DNA of 38,866 bases from a virus (IMGVR_UViG_3300046323_000652:1-38866); one strand, 5' to 3'. Counted from the stretch's first letter, positions 30,494 through 37,667 are shown. Made by a program: numbers and translations. The notes: generated by a model from the sequence alone, not told the origin.

Positions 30494-30765
30494 CTTTTTT
30501 CTGCGGGTAAGTGGTTAATTGTTTCTTCTTCTTTTTCTGCTTCGGCAATCAGTTTAAGGAAGTCTGACTGCTTAATTGTGATTGCTATATTGCCAACCTG
30601 AACATTAATGCAGTCTTTGAACCTGCCTGATTTCTCAAAATATGCGCCTTGTGATTCAATACTTGCATTATTCAAATCCAAGTCTGCAATTAAGTCTCTT
30701 AATTCCCTTGCACTGAATTGCGACAGTACAAAGGCAATGATGGAGAGTTTGATGTATTTATTCAT
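30490..30765 (-). CDS. Hypothetical early protein
   Basis: Ninety-one residues. N-terminal MNKYIKLSIIAFVLSQFSA is hydrophobic but contains no clear signal. GRFKDCINVQVGNIAITIKQ is strand-like and the end is acidic. It overlaps the 51-residue gene downstream of the 143-residue one by 8 nt at 30758-30765. I do not recognise it. Confidence 0.45.
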   Translation of the reverse strand: MNKYIKLSIIAFVLSQFSARELRDLIADLDLNNASIESQGAYFEKSGRFKDCINVQVGNIAITIKQSDFLKLIAEAEKEEETINHLPAEKR

Positions 30766-30913
30766 TGTTTTTGCTCCTTTCTTTGATATTTTTTCTTTGT
30801 TTTAACCATTTTCGTTTTTCTTCTAATTTTTCTACTGCTTTTACTAAGGCAGATAGAAAATCAACCGCAGTTGGGCTACCTTGTATTCTTGCCCTCATAT
30901 CAAGTCTTTGCAT
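30758..30913 (-). CDS. Small basic early protein
   Basis: Fifty-one residues starting at ATG 30911-30913, just 4 nt after the stop of the 143-residue gene; longer upstream reading would overlap that gene heavily. DFLSALVKAVEKLEEKRKWLKQRK forms an amphipathic basic helix that could bind nucleic acid. Function is unknown. Confidence 0.4.
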   Translation of the reverse strand: MQRLDMRARIQGSPTAVDFLSALVKAVEKLEEKRKWLKQRKNIKERSKNNE

Positions 30914-30917
30914 TGCT

Positions 30918-31349
30918 TCACTCACTTGTCTTGCTCCTTTCTGCAAGCATTGCGTCTGCGTATTCGTATGCTCGTAAGGCGATTTTTTTAGGTAGCCCAA
31001 ATTCGTCTGTTTCGTATGCAGTAACAAGGCTTTGCATTGCCTTTGCAGCGAAATAGTCGCGTAGGCTTATTTCCGTTTCTTTCGGCTTTACGGGTTCGGA
31101 ATGTTCTTGCAAAAGAAGCCTTGCATACTCATTCAACTGCTCCAGTTTAATATTTCCTTTTTCGTATTGAAGATAACAATCGTCAATTGTAAGTGCTTTT
31201 TTTTCTGATTCTTCGGAGTTTAATCTCTCGCAAATTCTTTCGGCATATGCTAAACTTTTACATTCAGCAACTATTTCAAAAGGCTTGTCTAAATAAGTTA
31301 CAGCGTAAACTCCGTATTTTTCCATTAAATCCTCTACATGGTATTTCAT
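30918..31349 (-). CDS. Phage-type small protein with DYFAAKAMQ motif
   Basis: A 143-residue protein. The C-terminal half ISLRDYFAAKAMQSL ... RAYEYADAMLAER is a motif widespread in temperate phage genomes of many phyla, near-identical in spacing. The N-terminal half (YGVYAVTYLDKPFEIVAECKSLAYAERICERLN) is an alpha/beta segment. The function of the motif is not known to me. It supports the prophage origin of the block. Confidence 0.55.
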   Translation of the reverse strand: MKYHVEDLMEKYGVYAVTYLDKPFEIVAECKSLAYAERICERLNSEESEKKALTIDDCYLQYEKGNIKLEQLNEYARLLLQEHSEPVKPKETEISLRDYFAAKAMQSLVTAYETDEFGLPKKIALRAYEYADAMLAERSKTSE

Positions 31350-31401
31350 TATTTTCAGTTTTTAGTTTTCAGTTTATTTCGTAAAAATGACTTAAAATGA
31401 C

Positions 31402-31743
31402 TTATTCATTTTCAATTTCAAAATTCAAGTACAATTGCTTGGCTTCTTCAAGCGTTACAAATTCAATTCTTTCTCCGGTGTCTGAATCAAACCAAAACCC
31501 AATATTCGGTTCTGTTTCTCTCCATTCAATCGTGCGAGTGCCAATACTGTAAAGCGTAACAAGTGATTCTCTGCATTTTGCTACTTCTTTCCTGCATTCA
31601 GCAATTCGCTCTTGGTATGCTTTGATTTGCTTCAATAGCATTTCAAATTCCATTGCTTGTTCTGCAATATTGACTGGGGCAAGCCTGTACCTTTGCACCA
31701 ACTTTTCTAATTGTTCCGATGTAATTTCAAGGGTGTTACTCAT
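31402..31743 (-). CDS. Hypothetical early coiled-coil protein
   Basis: A 113-residue protein. Residues 15-65 are a charged helix (AEQAMEFEMLLKQIKAYQERIAECRKEVAKCRES) followed by strand-like TIEWRETEPNIGFWFDSDTGERIEFV. No family is recognised. Confidence 0.45.
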   Translation of the reverse strand: MSNTLEITSEQLEKLVQRYRLAPVNIAEQAMEFEMLLKQIKAYQERIAECRKEVAKCRESLVTLYSIGTRTIEWRETEPNIGFWFDSDTGERIEFVTLEEAKQLYLNFEIENE

Positions 31744-31760
31744 TATTTTTAATTTATTGT

Positions 31761-32156
31761 TTAAAATCTACTCATTTCGAAAAGCTCTGCATCTGAATCT
31801 TCAAATTTTGGCACTATGGAAGTATCAAAGATTGAGATGTGTTTTTTGCCAATCAGGTATTTTACGCTTTGAATTTTATCGGTGCAAAGCATTACGACCT
31901 TATGCCTTATCAGGGCGATTTCGTATTTATCCAGCGAGAACATATCCGCCTTTGGTTTTACTTCAATCAGGGCATAAAAATCACCAATTTGAACACTGAA
32001 ATCAGGCAGCCAAGTAACTATACTGAATGGTTCATACTTCCAAACCCAACCTTTAGCATCAAAAAACTTAGCCCATTGCGCCTCTAATTTACTTTTGAAC
32101 TTCACGCCTTTGTAAACAATTGGCTTAGAGGGTATTTTGTAATTGAGCTTCTTCAT
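31761..32156 (-). CDS. PD-(D/E)XK endonuclease, early DNA-processing
   Basis: A 131-residue protein. SKLEAQWAKFFDAKGWVWKYEP gives Glu25, TWLPDFSV gives Asp52, and LIEVKPK gives Glu65-x-Lys67, which together are the PD-(D/E)XK core. This small single-domain plan occurs in phage-encoded structure-specific or restriction-like nucleases. It is followed upstream by an HNH nuclease gene, with one base between them, so both may process replication or recombination intermediates. The precise substrate is not seen. Confidence 0.7.
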   Translation of the reverse strand: MKKLNYKIPSKPIVYKGVKFKSKLEAQWAKFFDAKGWVWKYEPFSIVTWLPDFSVQIGDFYALIEVKPKADMFSLDKYEIALIRHKVVMLCTDKIQSVKYLIGKKHISIFDTSIVPKFEDSDAELFEMSRF

Positions 32157-32157
32157 T

Positions 32158-32574
32158 TTAAAATAGGTTTAATTGTATTCTTTGTAATTTTTTTCCAAAT
32201 TTTCTACGATTCCAGTTGTCTGTTTTATCATAATCCAAATGGCATTTTTGACATAAGGCTTTCAGATTAGAATAATCATTGTTTTCAATATCGTGGTCAA
32301 GATGGGCTATCGTAAGCACAATCTTTATAGCCTTTTTGATTAATCCATTTTTTAGGCGGTTATTTTTTAATTCAAAATCAAAAAAATCATATCCTTTTCT
32401 TTCCAATTCATCTTCAATATGACTCCATTGATAGAATTTACCGTTTGAATCTCTGTATCCAACAGAATAATTGGCTAATCCGCAATTTTCGCATTTGTGT
32501 TCAGCTCTTTCGAGTACCGATGGGCGAATCTCTGTAAGCCAATTTTTTGCATAATCTTTATAATTGATTGGCAT
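32158..32574 (-). CDS. HNH endonuclease
   Basis: A 138-residue protein. CENC (Cys28, Cys31) and CQKCH (Cys108, Cys111) make a zinc-binding pair, and LTIAHLDHDIENNDYSNL carries the HNH centre with His91, Asp93, His94 and Asn103. It is a complete small HNH nuclease of the phage type. It sits next to the PD-(D/E)XK nuclease gene, giving two nucleases in tandem within the early operon. Target and role are unknown; both replication processing and homing are possible. Confidence 0.7.
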   Translation of the reverse strand: MPINYKDYAKNWLTEIRPSVLERAEHKCENCGLANYSVGYRDSNGKFYQWSHIEDELERKGYDFFDFELKNNRLKNGLIKKAIKIVLTIAHLDHDIENNDYSNLKALCQKCHLDYDKTDNWNRRKFGKKLQRIQLNLF

Positions 32575-32575
32575 A

Positions 32576-33214
32576 TTATTTTGATTTTAAGAACTCTTCT
32601 TCAAATTTTCGTAACTGTTCCTTTTTCTTTTGCTCAAAATCGGAGATGCTTTGGGCATCGGGTTCTACTGCTTGCATATTGACAAGTACCCGCTTCAATT
32701 TGGCTTTCTTTGACTGCTTCTCTATGTCGTTGAGCAACTTAGCGTTGTGTTGGGCGTGTTCGTAGAGTGCTTGCGCAGGAAGTTCGGAAGCCTCAATCAA
32801 TTGTTTTTTGTTGGTATGGGCAGTTACGAACAGGCACCGCTCATGGTCGTTGTAATGCTGAAACCAACCAAGCACAGTTTCCAAATCAAAGGTCTGATGG
32901 GTGAATTGCTGAGGGTTTTTGTACTTTCCGATTACACCATTTCTCAAGACTAAACAAATCTCCTCATACGTGAGAAACCAATAATTTTGAATCAACTCGT
33001 TTGCTATTTCAGGAATCACAAAATCAAGTGCAGCATTATTTTGGCTCATCAGCGAAGCAAAATAAGTGCAAGTAATTTCAAGGGTATCAAGCAAATCCGC
33101 TTCATCTTGCTTTCTGAGTAATGAAACTTGCTTTCGGTCTGGGGAATCTAACTGGACAGCACTTGCAACATCCAACTTCCTGACAATCTGCTTAAATTCT
33201 TGCAGATTAGTCAT
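32576..33214 (-). CDS. Hypothetical early protein, replication-neighbourhood
   Basis: About 212 residues from the ATG at 33212-33214 (another at 33221-33223), overlapping the end of the replication gene by 8 nt. Longer upstream reading would sit inside that gene. YWFLTYEEICLVLRNGVIGKYKNPQQFTHQTF resembles a segment I recall from Bacteroidota phage proteins downstream of replication initiators. The C-terminal third is a basic coiled coil. Its function is unknown; a replication accessory role is inferred from context. Confidence 0.5.
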   Translation of the reverse strand: MTNLQEFKQIVRKLDVASAVQLDSPDRKQVSLLRKQDEADLLDTLEITCTYFASLMSQNNAALDFVIPEIANELIQNYWFLTYEEICLVLRNGVIGKYKNPQQFTHQTFDLETVLGWFQHYNDHERCLFVTAHTNKKQLIEASELPAQALYEHAQHNAKLLNDIEKQSKKAKLKRVLVNMQAVEPDAQSISDFEQKKKEQLRKFEEEFLKSK

Positions 33215-34070
33215 TATGACCATTTTCAGATTGCTTCCTTGCCTGCATTCTTGCAAGGCGTTCTTGGACGAAGCTGTTTGCATCAAAATTTGATTTTCCA
33301 TTTTTTGAAACATTTTTAGTTAAAAATTTATCTGTTTTTTCCTTGATGCACCATTTTTTAGCGGTTACAAGCCAATCAAGATACATCAACCCTTTTTCAG
33401 AAGAAGTTAGTTTTAGCTCTTCGTGAATTACTCTTGCAGAATAGCAAGCATACAACTCGTCTTTTTCAAATTCTACCCTAAACACCTCAAAGTCATAATA
33501 TTTTGAATCTTTGAAATAGTGTTTTAAATTAGTAGTGTCCTCTTTTGGGTACACTGCTTTAGTGTTTGTGCTGCTTTGCCCATTAAAAGTGTATTTTTTC
33601 GACTTTACAAAATCCTCTTTTTGCTGTTGCTGCGCATCATCAACATTGGTAAGTTGTATAGTTGTATAGTTGAGTGTATCGTCTACCTCAGTGTCTACCT
33701 CAGTGTCTACCTCAGTGTCCTCTTTTGGGTACGCTTCTTTTTTGTTAGTGTCCTCTTTTGGGTACACTGCTTTTTCATTTTCGTATAGAGGGGTAAGGTA
33801 AAACACACATTTTTTCAATGAGTTTATCCCATCATCTATCTTTATCAATCCTGCTTCTACCAAATCATTACGACTTGCATAGTAAGCCTTTTTTGAGAAC
33901 CCGCAATCCTTTAGAATATCCTCTCTGTATATTGAAACTTGCCACTTATTAAAAGTATTCGCATAATCGCACAGAGAAAGATAAAGCAATCGTGCCGATG
34001 ACCTTACGTCAGGCTTTTCTTTGATTACTTTCCAAAATGCTTTCATTTGACGCGGGTAATTAAAATTCAT
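33207..34070 (-). CDS. DnaD-like / winged-helix replication initiator (putative)
   Basis: A 287-residue protein. Residues 1-95 (MKAFWKVIKEKPDVRSSARLLYLSLCDYANTFN ... FSKKAYYASRNDLVEAGLIKI) form a winged-helix region typical of phage replication initiators. Residues 100-160 are a low-complexity repeat part with AVYPKEDT, EAYPKEDT and TEVDTEVDTEVD. The C-terminal half is helical and ends in a Lys/Arg/Asn tail. The repeat codons lie over iteron-like DNA repeats (33537-33765), as in lambda O. It sits between the exonuclease and the hypothetical gene. The DnaD family match was not tested. Confidence 0.6.
   Translation of the reverse strand: MNFNYPRQMKAFWKVIKEKPDVRSSARLLYLSLCDYANTFNKWQVSIYREDILKDCGFSKKAYYASRNDLVEAGLIKIDDGINSLKKCVFYLTPLYENEKAVYPKEDTNKKEAYPKEDTEVDTEVDTEVDDTLNYTTIQLTNVDDAQQQQKEDFVKSKKYTFNGQSSTNTKAVYPKEDTTNLKHYFKDSKYYDFEVFRVEFEKDELYACYSARVIHEELKLTSSEKGLMYLDWLVTAKKWCIKEKTDKFLTKNVSKNGKSNFDANSFVQERLARMQARKQSENGHND
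33537..33765. repeat. Iteron-like repeats, replication-origin candidate inside the initiator gene
   Basis: GTCCTCTTTTGGGTAC occurs exactly three times (33537-33552, 33717-33732, 33750-33765). GTCTACCTCAGT occurs three times in tandem (33681-33692, 33693-33704, 33705-33716). The 12-bp tandem feeds directly into the second 16-bp copy. All lie within the gene of a likely replication initiator, the location used by lambda-type origins. They also encode YPKEDT and TEVD repeats, so a protein-level explanation is possible. Confidence 0.5.
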
Positions 34071-34095
34071 TTTTTTTCAAACTTTTTAAAATTTG

Positions 34096-34170
34096 GCATT
34101 ACGCCTCAACTGGATATTACATCCTATTGCAGTGCATTACGCTACTGCGGTTTATCAGCATTACGCTGAT
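34096..34170 (-). repeat. Cluster of four short hairpins with the same GTAAT (minus-strand) pentaloop
   Basis: Four hairpins lie within 75 bp: GGC-ATTAC-GCC (about 34095-34106), GGAT-ATTAC-ATCC (34112-34124), GC-ATTAC-GC inside GCAGT...ACTGC (about 34130-34149) and ATCAGC-ATTAC-GCTGAT (34154-34170). GCATTACGC recurs at 34096, 34134 and 34158. On the minus-strand mRNA each loop reads GTAAT. They lie between the exonuclease stop and the initiator start; the rightmost includes the exonuclease stop. Confidence 0.65.
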
Positions 34171-34754
34171 TGCATTGCCCGATACTTGTCAAGTAAATCG
34201 AGGTACTTCTGCTTACCAGATATATACAGCGATGAATCTTTCTTGACCAAGAATTTGAAAATCGGGTGTTTTTTGCGGATAGTTTTCTTGCTTACGCCTA
34301 CTATCAGCATTTGAGGGACTTCGGCAAGGTCGATATACCATGCACACTGCCTGTCATAGTCATATTTTAAAATTGATTGCTGAAAGGCAAGTGCATTGGT
34401 AGCAGAAGTGGATTTCAACTCCAAGCCCATAAAGCCCTGTATCCATCTGTCCAACTTGCCTTTGCATTGAAAGCCTAACATTTCACGATAGAATTCTTTT
34501 TCATTGATACCCGACTTATGTGCCAAGACGCTTCTTACAAGCGAATCTTCCAGCAGACATTCTTTCATTGCATCAGCAATGAGTAAATCCTTATGATTTA
34601 AGTCTGCCTTTTCAGGCTCAAGCACAAGGGCGTGAAAAAGACTACCAAACTCGAACACCTCTTCCAAGTCTTGTTCAGGCTCTCCATTAATGATTCGCTT
34701 GACTTCGGTCAAGTATGAGTTAGAAATATTCGAGTGTTGGTAGTAGTCTATCAT
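34161..34754 (-). CDS. RecB-family PD-(D/E)XK exonuclease (RecE/DUF3799-like)
   Basis: A 197-residue protein. FGSLFHALVLEPE (36-47) gives the G-x-x-x-H motif, CKGKLDRW (97-104) Asp102, LELKSTSA (111-118) Glu112 and Lys114, and DRQCAWY (134-140) the QxxxY motif of RecB-type nucleases. This order is that of RecE and of phage DUF3799 exonucleases, which degrade double-stranded DNA to make single strands for annealing. The TAA stop lies in a hairpin loop of the 34096-34170 repeat cluster. It overlaps the upstream gene by ATGA. A phage recombination module is likely. Confidence 0.75.
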   Translation of the reverse strand: MIDYYQHSNISNSYLTEVKRIINGEPEQDLEEVFEFGSLFHALVLEPEKADLNHKDLLIADAMKECLLEDSLVRSVLAHKSGINEKEFYREMLGFQCKGKLDRWIQGFMGLELKSTSATNALAFQQSILKYDYDRQCAWYIDLAEVPQMLIVGVSKKTIRKKHPIFKFLVKKDSSLYISGKQKYLDLLDKYRAMQSA

Positions 34755-35569
34755 TTAGCGATTGCTTTTAAATTTTCTTCATAAATCACCCCATCAATAG
34801 GAGGGCATCCGTTTTTTTCAGCGTGTTTTAGGAGAAAATCTAATTTAGACCAATCTCCTTTGCCTTTCCCCATGTAGAAAGCGAGCAGCTTGATATAGGC
34901 TTGCACCGGGTTTCCTGTTATTTGGGCAGTGTAAGATTTCCTAACATTTTTAAGGGCAGGATTTTCGGCTTGTAGTTCCTGTTCTTTCACTTGTGCCAAT
35001 AGCTGAACATTGAGTTTTTCGGCTTCCCAAGCATCTTCCAACCCTTCCTTAGCTTTCCATTTCTCCATTGCTTGGAGTTGGGCTTCGGTTTCTTTTCGGA
35101 TGCGTTCCTGTTCTGCTTTGCGTTCTGCTTCTACCTTCTTTGCGAAGTTATTGCGAGACTTGGTAACTGCGTCAATGTTTTGATTCAACCCTTCTACAAG
35201 TCTTTTGCAAAAACTGTCAATCGTTGCTTTTGCATCAAGTATAGGTCCTGTGATGCTTTTTCTTGAATTGTCTACTTCTCCAACTAATTTCTTTGCAAGA
35301 TTCAGAGACTTGCCCGAATCCTCGAAGTCTTCAGTACATAGAATTGCAGAATACTGAGATAAACCAAGTTCTATAGTAGTGATTGCGTCATAGAACTCTA
35401 CAAATATTTTTCTTAAAGTATCAGCATCAGCAAGCTTGTTCAATTCGAGTACCTCTACCGGGCGCAATGCGGGTAGGTTTACCTCAGCCTTTGCAGGCTT
35501 GAGGTTTCCATTGAGGGCATCTCCAATCAATGCCCTCATAGAATCATCTAATTTTTTTTCTATCAACAT
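34751..35569 (-). CDS. Coiled-coil protein in the recombination module
   Basis: A 272-residue protein. The centre is a strongly charged helix (FAKKVEAERKAEQERIRKETEAQLQAMEKW). The end (VRKSYTAQITGNPVQAYIKLLAFYMGKGKGDWSKLDFLLKHAEKNGCPPIDGVIYEENL) forms a compact alpha/beta domain in a layout I associate with DUF1351-type phage proteins. It precedes the exonuclease with an ATGA overlap. Candidate roles are exonuclease partner, host-nuclease inhibitor (Gam-like) or ssDNA-annealing protein; none is proven by motifs. Confidence 0.5.
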   Translation of the reverse strand: MLIEKKLDDSMRALIGDALNGNLKPAKAEVNLPALRPVEVLELNKLADADTLRKIFVEFYDAITTIELGLSQYSAILCTEDFEDSGKSLNLAKKLVGEVDNSRKSITGPILDAKATIDSFCKRLVEGLNQNIDAVTKSRNNFAKKVEAERKAEQERIRKETEAQLQAMEKWKAKEGLEDAWEAEKLNVQLLAQVKEQELQAENPALKNVRKSYTAQITGNPVQAYIKLLAFYMGKGKGDWSKLDFLLKHAEKNGCPPIDGVIYEENLKAIAK

Positions 35570-36126
35570 TATTCTGCGATGGTGATTTTGAAACGGTCAG
35601 ATGAAAACTCATTTTTCTTGTTTTTCTCATTGCCTTTGTATTCTATCCAAAAAGCAACGCCTTCGAGTGTTCCACCCTGCTCACGAATCATTTTTTCAAT
35701 CTCGATAAATTTGCCTACGATGATTGCTTGACCCATGTCAATCATTTTGTCGGAGTATGAATCGTAGAACCGAACTACTTTTGAAATCTTCACTTCGCCT
35801 GTTTTCTCGTCCACACCTTCGCGGTCGGAGAAACACATAAAGTTGAGCCTTCTTTTGAAATCTCTCACTTTCTCGAATACTTCTTTGGCTTCTTTCGATT
35901 CGGGTGCGAGTTCTCTTAGTTTGTCGGATAGCTCCGATACGATGTTTTCATTTTTGATGAAGTCCTTTTTCTTGTCATCAAATGACCAATACTCAGTCAT
36001 CAAGTCAATGTTTTGAGGAGCTTGCAAAAATTCTTCAATCGCTTGCGAAGGCTTCAATTTATCTGCTTCCTTGCGTCGGTAAATTGAAAAAGATGTTTCT
36101 TGTTTTACTAAATCCGTTGTTTCCAT
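35569..36126 (-). CDS. Recombination-module protein, unknown
   Basis: A 185-residue protein. Residues 20-90 are helical and acidic (LKPSQAIEEFLQAPQNIDLM). Residues 120-185 alternate strands (KVVRFYDSYSDKMIDMGQAI, GVAFWIEYKGNEK, DRFKITIAE) as in small OB- or beta-barrel proteins. Its TAA overlaps the next start by one base. Together with the 272-residue protein it forms a recombination cassette with the exonuclease. An SSB or annealing role is possible but not shown. Confidence 0.45.
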   Translation of the reverse strand: METTDLVKQETSFSIYRRKEADKLKPSQAIEEFLQAPQNIDLMTEYWSFDDKKKDFIKNENIVSELSDKLRELAPESKEAKEVFEKVRDFKRRLNFMCFSDREGVDEKTGEVKISKVVRFYDSYSDKMIDMGQAIIVGKFIEIEKMIREQGGTLEGVAFWIEYKGNEKNKKNEFSSDRFKITIAE

Positions 36127-36152
36127 AAAAAATAAATAAATTTTGTTTTGTT

Positions 36153-36202
36153 AAAAAAAATGCAGGTTTACTTGTACTTTCAACCTTTTCCGCTTGACCT
36201 GC
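36153..36202 (-). terminator. Possible terminator or processing hairpin downstream of the tRNA-like element
   Basis: On the minus strand GCAGGT (36202-36197) pairs with ACCTGC (36167-36162) across about 29 nt, followed by an A and eight T residues. Stem and U-tract would be suitable for an intrinsic terminator, but the loop is long. It lies between the tRNA-like element and the 185-residue gene. Confidence 0.35.
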
Positions 36203-36220
36203 GTGCGGTAGGATTTTTCG

Positions 36221-36331
36221 AGATGCAGGCAGGATTCGAACCTGCAAACAGTGTTACTATGGTTTTCTTTCCATTCCTTCACACTAAGGGTATTATCTTA
36301 TCCCCGACTTTACCAATTTGTCCACTGCACC
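36221..36331 (-). tRNA. tRNA-like element with large variable region; anticodon unclear (possibly degenerate)
   Basis: Read on the minus strand: acceptor strand GGTGCAG pairs with CTGCATC (one G-U pair). The D-arm has GAC/GTC with a loop containing TTGG. The T-arm is perfect (GCAGG-TTCGAAT-CCTGC). The anticodon arm is poor: GGGAT...TACCC pairs only at three positions, and no T33 precedes a clear anticodon. After it, about 41 nt form a two-part hairpin (AGTGT...ACACT around ATGG...CCAT). The total of 111 nt exceeds class II tRNAs. No CCA is encoded. It could be a degenerate phage tRNA or a tRNA mimic. The bases from 36127 to 36220 hold no gene. Confidence 0.55.
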
Positions 36332-36382
36332 TTATAAAAAAAGGCAAATCACCCGCAATACTGGTAAAATGCCTACGACACG

Positions 36383-36904
36383 TTAATCGTGATAATATGC
36401 AAACACTTGTCCTTCAATGTTATCCAATTCCTCACTTGTGAGTACACTCATGAGTGATACGCCTCTGAATTTTACATCAACGATTTGAATTTCGTCTGCT
36501 TCGTCTTCATCTGCGGGCAAATCCCAAGTTCCTTTGAAGGTTGATTTTCTGCCTTTCCTTTCGTGGTATTCTACAAACAAGTCCGAAATATTATCTAAAT
36601 CTGCGGTGCAAGTTCCTGTGTATTTTTTCTCTTTTTTTACAATTGGCTGCCCTGAAAGGAAGCTGATTACACCAAGAACGTTTTGGTTGGTTACAGTGCG
36701 GTCAATCGGGTAAGCGAGTGCCATTGATTTGAGGCGAAACGTGCCATCACTGTTTTGCTCAATGGAACATCCCCAGTATGGGTTTGGACTGCCTTCAAAT
36801 TTTACTTCTATCGTTCCATCAATAAAAGAAGTATTAAGATTGTATGCTTGCAGTTGGTCATACATTTGCATTATTCCTGATTTTAATACGATTGTCTTAT
36901 TCAT
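36383..36904 (-). CDS. Hypothetical early protein
   Basis: A 173-residue strand-rich protein: SFIDGTIEVKFEGSPNPYWGCSIEQ, then YTGTCTADLDNISDLFVEYHERKGRKS and an acidic linker (LPADEDEADEIQIV) before VDVKFRGVSLMSV. No motif or family is recognised. It is the third gene of the leftward early operon. Confidence 0.45.
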   Translation of the reverse strand: MNKTIVLKSGIMQMYDQLQAYNLNTSFIDGTIEVKFEGSPNPYWGCSIEQNSDGTFRLKSMALAYPIDRTVTNQNVLGVISFLSGQPIVKKEKKYTGTCTADLDNISDLFVEYHERKGRKSTFKGTWDLPADEDEADEIQIVDVKFRGVSLMSVLTSEELDNIEGQVFAYYHD

Positions 36905-36908
36905 AATT

Positions 36909-37241
36909 TTAGATTTTATTGATTAGAAAGTTTACAGCTTCATTCATTGTGTCAAATACTGACAACTTAAATTCATTTTTTGATACTTGGAATTTCCCAT
37001 TACCCAACTCATCTATGAAATATCCGTTTTCGGTAGAAACTACTGTTTTGGCAATTTCCCAATTCTTTGCCTCAGTTATCTTTTTCATTGCGTACTCGAA
37101 TAAGTCATTTAATGTCCTATTTTCGTTTCTTGCCTCTACTCGGGCATCAATTACTTGCATCGCATCTCTCAAAAAGTCAACTGTTTTTATGGGATTGTCT
37201 TTCCCATATACTTTGTCTATAAATTCCGAAATCTCCAACAT
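36909..37241 (-). CDS. Hypothetical early protein
   Basis: A 110-residue alpha/beta protein with FLRDAMQVIDARVEARNENRTLNDLFEYAMKK and GNGKFQVSKNEFKLSVFDTMNEAVNFL. The last part resembles short DUF-type repeats with an E/N helix. It lies three bases from the next upstream gene. No function is recognised. Confidence 0.45.
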   Translation of the reverse strand: MLEISEFIDKVYGKDNPIKTVDFLRDAMQVIDARVEARNENRTLNDLFEYAMKKITEAKNWEIAKTVVSTENGYFIDELGNGKFQVSKNEFKLSVFDTMNEAVNFLINKI

Positions 37242-37243
37242 AT

Positions 37244-37576
37244 CTATACAAGTTTTAGGGTTACACCATCTATTGGGTTTATAGTCAATATTTCATCAAT
37301 TACAGCACTCCTAAATCCGTTGTCTGTGATGGAGAAGAATAATAAGGTGTTGCCTTTGATTCTTGCATTGCTTGCTGTTCTTTTGGTTATCTCGCCAGTG
37401 CTTACTTTCACAAATTCAATCTCAAAATAATTGCTCGCAATCGCCATGACACATTTGATGCTTTGCTTGATTTGTTTCCAAGCTCTTTTGATTGCATCTC
37501 CCCAACTTGCTTTTGTTTCTTTGATGATTGACCAAGCCGTTTTATTTACTTCTTGCATTACTTGTCTTTTGTTCAT
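37244..37576 (-). CDS. First gene of the early operon, small phage-type protein
   Basis: A 110-residue protein. The N-terminus (NKTAWSIIKETKASWGDAIKRAWKQIK) matches a frequent Bacteroidota phage motif in which Ala-Trp helices recur. The end is strand-rich (FEIEFVKVSTGEITKRTASNARIKGN). The start is about 34 bp downstream of a promoter with an operator-like repeat. Function is unknown. Confidence 0.55.
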   Translation of the reverse strand: MNKRQVMQEVNKTAWSIIKETKASWGDAIKRAWKQIKQSIKCVMAIASNYFEIEFVKVSTGEITKRTASNARIKGNTLLFFSITDNGFRSAVIDEILTINPIDGVTLKLV

Positions 37577-37616
37577 TGTCGTATCGTTTTAAAGTGTTTA
37601 TACTTGTTTAACGGTA

Positions 37617-37646
37617 CAAAGCTAACAAAAGTTTGTTAATTAACAA
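37617..37646 (-). promoter_or_regulatory. Early-operon promoter, TTG-N19-TAGCTTTG
   Basis: On the minus strand TTG (37646-37644) and TAGCTTTG (37624-37617) are separated by exactly 19 bp, which fits the Bacteroidota promoter TTG-N19-TAnnTTTG. Transcription would begin near 37610, before the early operon start at 37576. The -33 part lies within a perfect 16-bp palindrome TTTGTTAATTAACAAA (37632-37647), suggesting repressor control. Confidence 0.75.
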
Positions 37647-37667
37647 AATAATCTAAGATATTTTTGT
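37633..37667. promoter_or_regulatory. Operator-like 35-bp repeat, copy 1
   Basis: This 35-bp block is repeated in the same orientation at 37993-38027 with three differences. It contains half of the palindrome at 37632-37647. The neighbouring TGTTAGTTTT (37665-37674) also occurs at 37930-37939 and inverted at 37978-37987. Repeated TTTTGTTAG-type half-sites across the immunity region fit a dimeric XRE repressor. Confidence 0.6.

Noticed and set aside
30360-30548. 62-codon leftward frame beginning MPKQKKKKKQ
   Set aside because: Out of frame within the 91-residue gene; the ATGA-coupled 39-codon frame at 30374-30493 explains the gap better.
36148-36441. 97-codon rightward frame over the tRNA-like element
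   Set aside because: It reads through the tRNA-like arms on the wrong strand and enters the 173-residue gene antisense; no leader or promoter is seen.
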